NCBI GenBank assembly: GCA_020809705.1 | Contig: CP085827.1 | Span: 6,634,001 to 6,698,000 of the forward strand | DNA from: Calonectria ilicicola | Lineage: Eukaryota > Ascomycota > Sordariomycetes > Hypocreales > Nectriaceae | Length of the DNA stretch: 64,000 bases | Direction: 5' to 3' | Shown here: positions 59,899 to 64,000 of the stretch, piece by piece | Layout of the letters: each line of letters opens with the position of its first letter | How positions within the stretch are numbered: the first letter of the stretch is position 1 | Notes under the pieces: generated by a model | Told to the model about the DNA's origin: nothing | Databases searched by the model: none | The model's input: only the letters and a program-made list of their open reading frames with translations | Made by a program: the position numbers and the translations under genes

Positions 59899-60448
59899 TG
59901 AGAAAAGCTGGAAGGGGGCCATCGCTTATTATATTGTTGGTTACTTTGGAGATATTACTTTACGCAGGAGTATTATGAGTACAGGCCGACAGCAGAAGGA
60001 GCGTAAGACGGTTAAGTAGCCCGGTGTTAAAATTGCACAGAATGATAATGATATTACTGTTAGCGACGTGAGTTGCGTTAGTGAGATAAATCTCATGTGA
60101 CTACTCTATGTGAGTTTTGCGGTCATGTACATCCTCAGAATGTTACCCGGATGTTTGGTATTGAGACATTGAAGAAAACAGTTATAGGTTATGGAAATAG
60201 TTGATGCAGCATTTACTTTCCTATGTTTGGATTTTTGGATTTGCATGAACTAGCCTTGTTTGATGTGTGGACTTGACCTTGCTGGATAGATAGTTTGACT
60301 TCTTTCTGTCTGGTAAAAGGATGACAGGAAATTAACCGGGAGAGATGAATGAATCTATTTATGTTCATGTGATTTCGTTATTTTTTGTGGTGAACAAAAA
60401 AAACCAAAAAAAAAATAAATTCATTTGATTAGACGACCTAGAAATAAT
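59899..60448. other. Intergenic; no supported gene
   Basis: This is the 3' flank of the DUF2235 gene and contains an A-rich run near 60400. No gene is recognised. Confidence 0.5.
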
Positions 60449-60540
60449 TGGAGATTGAGGGAATTGAACCCCCGACCTTTTGTAGACCTTTGCATCCGTT
60501 TTAATGCAAAACAAACGTCATACCCCTAGACCAAATCCCC
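60449..60540 (-). tRNA. tRNA-Ala (TGC) with a 20-base intron
   Basis: On the minus strand the acceptor stem GGGGATT pairs with AATCTCC and has a G3-T70 wobble, the classic alanine identity pair. The anticodon stem pairs TTTGT with ACAAA, and the T arm is GGGGG-TTCAATT-CCCTC. The anticodon loop is interrupted one base after the anticodon TGC (60506-60508) by 20 bases (60485-60504). The intron contains TGCAAA, which can pair with TTTGCA around the anticodon, as expected for a tRNA splicing endonuclease substrate. The interrupted loop hides the anticodon from a simple scan. Confidence 0.88.
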
Positions 60541-60979
60541 TCCTGGATGCAAGCTTAGCACTCAGTGGAAAATAGGAATCTGGTTCAGGGTAGCTAATCG
60601 TAATTTTCGCAATGAGATAAATCAATAATCTTTAGTAAAGACAACGAGTCCCTCTTTGTAACGATCCTGTATTCATGAAAGTGTAGCATTATCTGTTTCC
60701 CATAATCAAAGCACCGCCGCCACCGCAATAATATGCTTGAACCTATCCATGACCGATGAGCCCCGTGTTAATCCCGCGATATCACAGTCGGAAGTCGGCA
60801 GTCGGCAGTTAGCAGAAAGTTTGCTCCCTATCTGCCTCAATCTTCTCTTCGTCTCCTTGAAGATGAGGAGATTCCCCATCGTCATTTATATAGATACTCA
60901 TAATTATACCTCCCCAATCTATTGGCTGTCGTGACCATCTGTTACACATCGAGCTCAAAGTTTGATTTCGAATTTTACA
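60541..60979. other. Promoter region of the MBL hydrolase
   Basis: No gene is supported. It includes a short direct repeat of CGGCAGT (near 60795). Confidence 0.4.
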
Positions 60980-62038
60980 ATGGATATACCATCTCCAAAG
61001 ACGTCTGTCGAGGTGCGTATCATTGATAGCACTGCCCGGATCATTGTACCCTACGAATTCGCTGAAAATCCTATTCGAGGGAATGAGCTTCTTGATTGCC
61101 CTTCTTTCTCATTCCTGATTGAGCATAGTTCGGGTCGTCGGATACTGTTCGATCTCGGCGTCCGTACCGACTTGGATCAATTACCACCTCCTATCCAGAA
61201 GTATCTCACAAATGTCGACGCCAAAATCACCGTCAAAAAGGACGTGCGAACAATACTTGAAGAAAATAATGTGGACCCCAAGACTATCGAAGCTATAATC
61301 TGGAGTCACTGGCACTGGGATCACATCGGCGATCCCTCAAGGTTTGATCTGTCAACCGCATTGATCGTTGGGCCCGGGTTCACTGAGACGCCGCTCTTCG
61401 TACCGGGCTACCCAGAGAATGACAAATCCCCAATTCTGGCCTCGGATTTTAACGGGCGTGAACTGAGAGAAATCGATTTCAAGGGTGCACATGCACTCAA
61501 GATTGGTGGCTTCGACGCCTTTGACTTCTTTGGTGACGGTAGTTTTTTCATCCTTGACGGACCGGGACACACAATCGGACACCTTTGCGCTCTTGCTGCG
61601 ACGACTATGTCGCCAGCGTCATATGTGCTAATGGGTGGCGATGCTTGCCATCACTCTGCAGAAATGCGACCGTCACTACATGTTCCGTTGCCATCTATCA
61701 TCAACCCTAACCCATTTGGGCTCGAAATTCAAACACCCTGTCCCGGGGCAATGTTCGAGCATATATTGCGTAATGGGAGCAAAAGTCTGCCATTTTATGC
61801 CCAGAAAAGGCCTGGCATGATTCTTTACAATCCTGAAATAGCAGAGCAAACTATTGAGAAAATTCAAGAGGCCGATGGGAACGGTAACATCTTCGTCATT
61901 CTTGCACATGATAATCATATCAAAGAGGTGGTCCCCCTATTCCCAGAGAAAGTCAATGATTTTCTTGCTCAGAATTGGCATGTAAAGACAAGATGGCGGT
62001 TTCTATCGGATTTTAAGACCGCTGTGGAGGAGAAATAA
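60980..62038 (+). CDS. Metallo-beta-lactamase-fold hydrolase
   Basis: An uninterrupted frame of 352 residues from the ATG at 60980. The metal motif HxHxDH is complete in SHWHWDHIGDP (His110, His112, Asp114, His115). Later ligands are the His in GPGHTIGH, the Asp in GGDACHH and a His in LAHDNH. The arrangement resembles fungal lactonase- or hydrolase-type MBL proteins with two metal ions, often seen in catabolic or secondary-metabolite clusters. There is no signal peptide, so a cytosolic enzyme is likely. The nearest neighbour is an SDR on the opposite strand, and the two genes converge with 94 bases between stops. The substrate is unknown. Confidence 0.9.
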   Translation: MDIPSPKTSVEVRIIDSTARIIVPYEFAENPIRGNELLDCPSFSFLIEHSSGRRILFDLGVRTDLDQLPPPIQKYLTNVDAKITVKKDVRTILEENNVDPKTIEAIIWSHWHWDHIGDPSRFDLSTALIVGPGFTETPLFVPGYPENDKSPILASDFNGRELREIDFKGAHALKIGGFDAFDFFGDGSFFILDGPGHTIGHLCALAATTMSPASYVLMGGDACHHSAEMRPSLHVPLPSIINPNPFGLEIQTPCPGAMFEHILRNGSKSLPFYAQKRPGMILYNPEIAEQTIEKIQEADGNGNIFVILAHDNHIKEVVPLFPEKVNDFLAQNWHVKTRWRFLSDFKTAVEEK

Positions 62039-62132
62039 AGTTACGTTACCATCCATGAGCCTTGATTAGTGATATTTGCTCAAAATGAAGATCCTATGTT
62101 CTTAGCTACTTCCGTGATAAGCATGTTTGAAT

Positions 62133-62909
62133 CTAAGCAAAAATAATTCCGCCATCAATAATAATACTTTGCCCCGTGATAAGGTCCGCATCTTTTCCAC
62201 AAAGGAAGCTAACACAGCCAGCAATATCCTCCGGACTCTGACCTTTCTTCATGGCTGGGCGCTCCTGAACTGCTTTATTCCAGACGTCCCCTTTTTCAAC
62301 ATCGTATCTCTTGGACAGTGATGCACCTATATCCTCCCACATTCGTGTCCTCACCATCCCAGGGCAGTACGCATTGACATCAATCCCGTACGGCGCCAGC
62401 TCCTGAGCGGTTGCTTGTGTGAGACCCCTCACTGCCCACTTGCTGGCTCCGTAGGCTAATGCTGTCGACTGCGGCCTAAAACCTGAGATGGAGCAAGCTC
62501 CAATAATTTTGCCACCGCGCCCCTGGGAGATCATTTGCTTGCCGGCCTTCTGGTAACACAAAAATAATCCTGTTGTGTTGACGCTCAGTACCTTGTTGAA
62601 CTCTTCAACTGTTGTATCAATAAGCCCCTTCATAAGTTGAATTCCAGCATTCGCTACCATGACTTTTAGATCTCCAAGATGAGAGACGGTTTTGTCAACA
62701 AGATTTTGAACGTCTCTCTCGATATTGACATCACCAAGTACCACAATTACTTTTCTCCCTTTAGAAGCAATCATAGATTGGATACCCTTCAAATCCTCTT
62801 CTTGAATTGGCAGGTCGTTAAGAGCAATATCAAACCCATCACCGGCAAGTCGCAAGGCAATGGCCTTCCCAATACCCTGGGATGCTCCTGTAATGATAGC
62901 TGACGGCAT
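62133..62909 (-). CDS. Short-chain dehydrogenase/reductase
   Basis: A single frame of 258 residues of classical SDR length. The cofactor motif TGASQGIG lies at residues 7-14, NAG is in VANAGIQ (87-89), the catalytic Ser lies around 140-142, and Tyr and Lys are in YGASK (153 and 157). The sequence from ALNDLP and the C-terminal GQSIIIDGGIIF resemble acetoin/diacetyl-reductase-type SDRs, so a small carbonyl substrate is plausible but not shown. It uses NAD(H) or NADP(H), and an Asp near the end of strand beta-2 (LNDLP) hints at NAD. The gene converges with the MBL hydrolase and has no intron. No lesion is visible. Confidence 0.9.
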   Translation of the reverse strand: MPSAIITGASQGIGKAIALRLAGDGFDIALNDLPIQEEDLKGIQSMIASKGRKVIVVLGDVNIERDVQNLVDKTVSHLGDLKVMVANAGIQLMKGLIDTTVEEFNKVLSVNTTGLFLCYQKAGKQMISQGRGGKIIGACSISGFRPQSTALAYGASKWAVRGLTQATAQELAPYGIDVNAYCPGMVRTRMWEDIGASLSKRYDVEKGDVWNKAVQERPAMKKGQSPEDIAGCVSFLCGKDADLITGQSIIIDGGIIFA

Positions 62910-64000
62910 GATGGCTGGAACGCGGAGCTAATATGCGAGGGCTGATATGAGAAAAAGGCAGTAAATTCAATTATGAATCCATTATTTGTGAATCAGAAAG
63001 CGGGATCAACAAAAAGCCCTATATGTTTTACAATTTGTGCTCTTTTCTAGTTATGCGTACTGTGGCTTTCGGTATAGGCCAGTTGTTGAGATCGCGGCTA
63101 TTCATCTAGAATTTCACAGCGAAAGTCGATAGTTCGCTAGTCGGCTTCTGCCCGAGTACTTCAATTGGTTGATCCAGCTGTGATTGAATACTCGCACACT
63201 ATGAAGAAGGAGTATTCGGTTGATTCGGCATCTTGGCCCTTGGATAAAGAAATCTAGTACCACATTCGGCGATCGCCGTACTCCGATCTGTTCAGACCTT
63301 GAATTTCACATTTGCTGGACGTAGCATATCAGAAGCCTGTCGAAAATTTGCCGTATTAATTGGAAAAAAGTTAAAACGGAGAGGGTCGCCCGGGATGGAG
63401 ACGTTAGTTGGCAATCGGTATTCGGCAGTAACTGGTCGGCAGCCGGTAATTAATCAGGCCAAGAAAGAAAAAAGCAGCCACATTGGCGGCTTTAGTCGAG
63501 ACATGCAACGCCGCTTTCCGCCTCGCCTGCGAAGTCGATCTACAAAAACCGAAATAAGAAAGCAATCCTCGGATGAGCGCGGCGAGGGGGTGTAAGAATT
63601 GACTCGGTGAATCCGCGAAGTGCTCGGAAATAAATTGGCACTATACTTAAATATCACCATAACCGACGTTGTGACAGGTCCGCACTTACAAGGTAAGCCT
63701 GTGAGAGTGCACCACTCCGTTTTGTCTTTATGTATGATAGACTGCTTCGAAGAGAGCATCACCCAAAACGCAAATTCCGTGTCGCCATCGCTGTCGCGTA
63801 CAGATTTGACGGCCGGCCTCCACTAGACTCCCGCCACAAAACAGGATGCATTGCTAGCCACTCAGCGTTATTACCACACCTCTCAACAGTCCAGTCGCCC
63901 ACTCAGCGTTAATTGTCGCTGAAATCTCCCACGGGCTTCTGTAGCAGGTTCTTTCAACGCTTTCTTATCCAATTGCCACGTTCATTCCTATCTTGTAGTT
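62910..64000. other. Intergenic to window end; no supported gene
   Basis: Frames of 60-102 codons overlap on both strands without family resemblance. A direct repeat of CCACTCAGCGTTA occurs at about 63858 and 63900. The region may be the promoter of a gene beyond the window. Confidence 0.4.

Overview
This is a window of nuclear DNA from a filamentous ascomycete fungus. Genes carry short introns (about 45-80 bases, GT...AG, rarely GC...AG). The gene families are typical of Pezizomycotina: LaeA-like methyltransferase, Ppo oxylipin synthase, GH71 mutanase, Baeyer-Villiger monooxygenase, DUF2235, fungal rhodopsin-like membrane proteins, and split eukaryotic tRNA genes. The species cannot be fixed from sequence alone. 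Gene density is low, paralogous families are scattered, and several genes are visibly decayed, which suggests an accessory rather than a core region. All exon joins were worked out by hand from reading frame, splice sites and family conservation.

Layout. 0-1.3 kb: remnants of a polyketide synthase tail and an FSH1-type serine hydrolase, head to head at a breakpoint. 3.0-4.35 kb: a seven-exon fungal rhodopsin-like membrane protein. 5.45-7.3 kb: an MFS drug-type transporter. 8.7-9.1 kb: a weak small gene candidate. 10-11.2 kb: secreted GH10 xylanase, then tRNA-Arg(ACG). 12-14 kb: a GMC oxidoreductase with a frameshift and no start codon. 15-17.75 kb: two intronless genes, a HEAT-repeat protein and a DUF4419 protein. 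19.3-24.85 kb: a very large secreted protein joining a GH71 alpha-1,3-glucanase to a subtilisin-type (S8) protease. 26.1-27.4 kb: a second rhodopsin-like gene, paralogous to the first. 27.4-30.2 kb: decayed, gene-poor DNA. 30.2-31.6 kb: GPI-type fasciclin protein. 34.6-35.9 kb: secreted GDSL/SGNH esterase.

36.2-44.2 kb holds a possible small metabolic group: Baeyer-Villiger monooxygenase and an HSL-type esterase transcribed divergently from one 760-bp promoter, then a secreted type-B carboxylesterase and a LaeA-like methyltransferase. A BVMO plus an esterase would turn a ketone into an ester and then into acid plus alcohol. 46.3-47.3 kb: pyrroline-5-carboxylate reductase. 50-52 kb: an NCS1-type permease pseudogene with several in-frame stops and a frameshift. 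52.7-56.4 kb: intact Ppo/linoleate diol synthase. 58.2-59.9 kb: DUF2235 alpha/beta hydrolase. 60.5 kb: intron-containing tRNA-Ala(TGC) on the minus strand. 61-62.9 kb: a metallo-beta-lactamase-fold hydrolase and an SDR, convergent.

A dispersed repeat occurs three times (about 1.4, 28.2 and 32.7 kb). The copies differ mostly by transitions, and the stops in the PKS relic and the NCS1 permease are the kind that C-to-T changes produce. This fits repeat-induced point mutation or general decay. The strongest candidate for something unusual is the GH71-S8 fusion protein at 19.3-24.85 kb.
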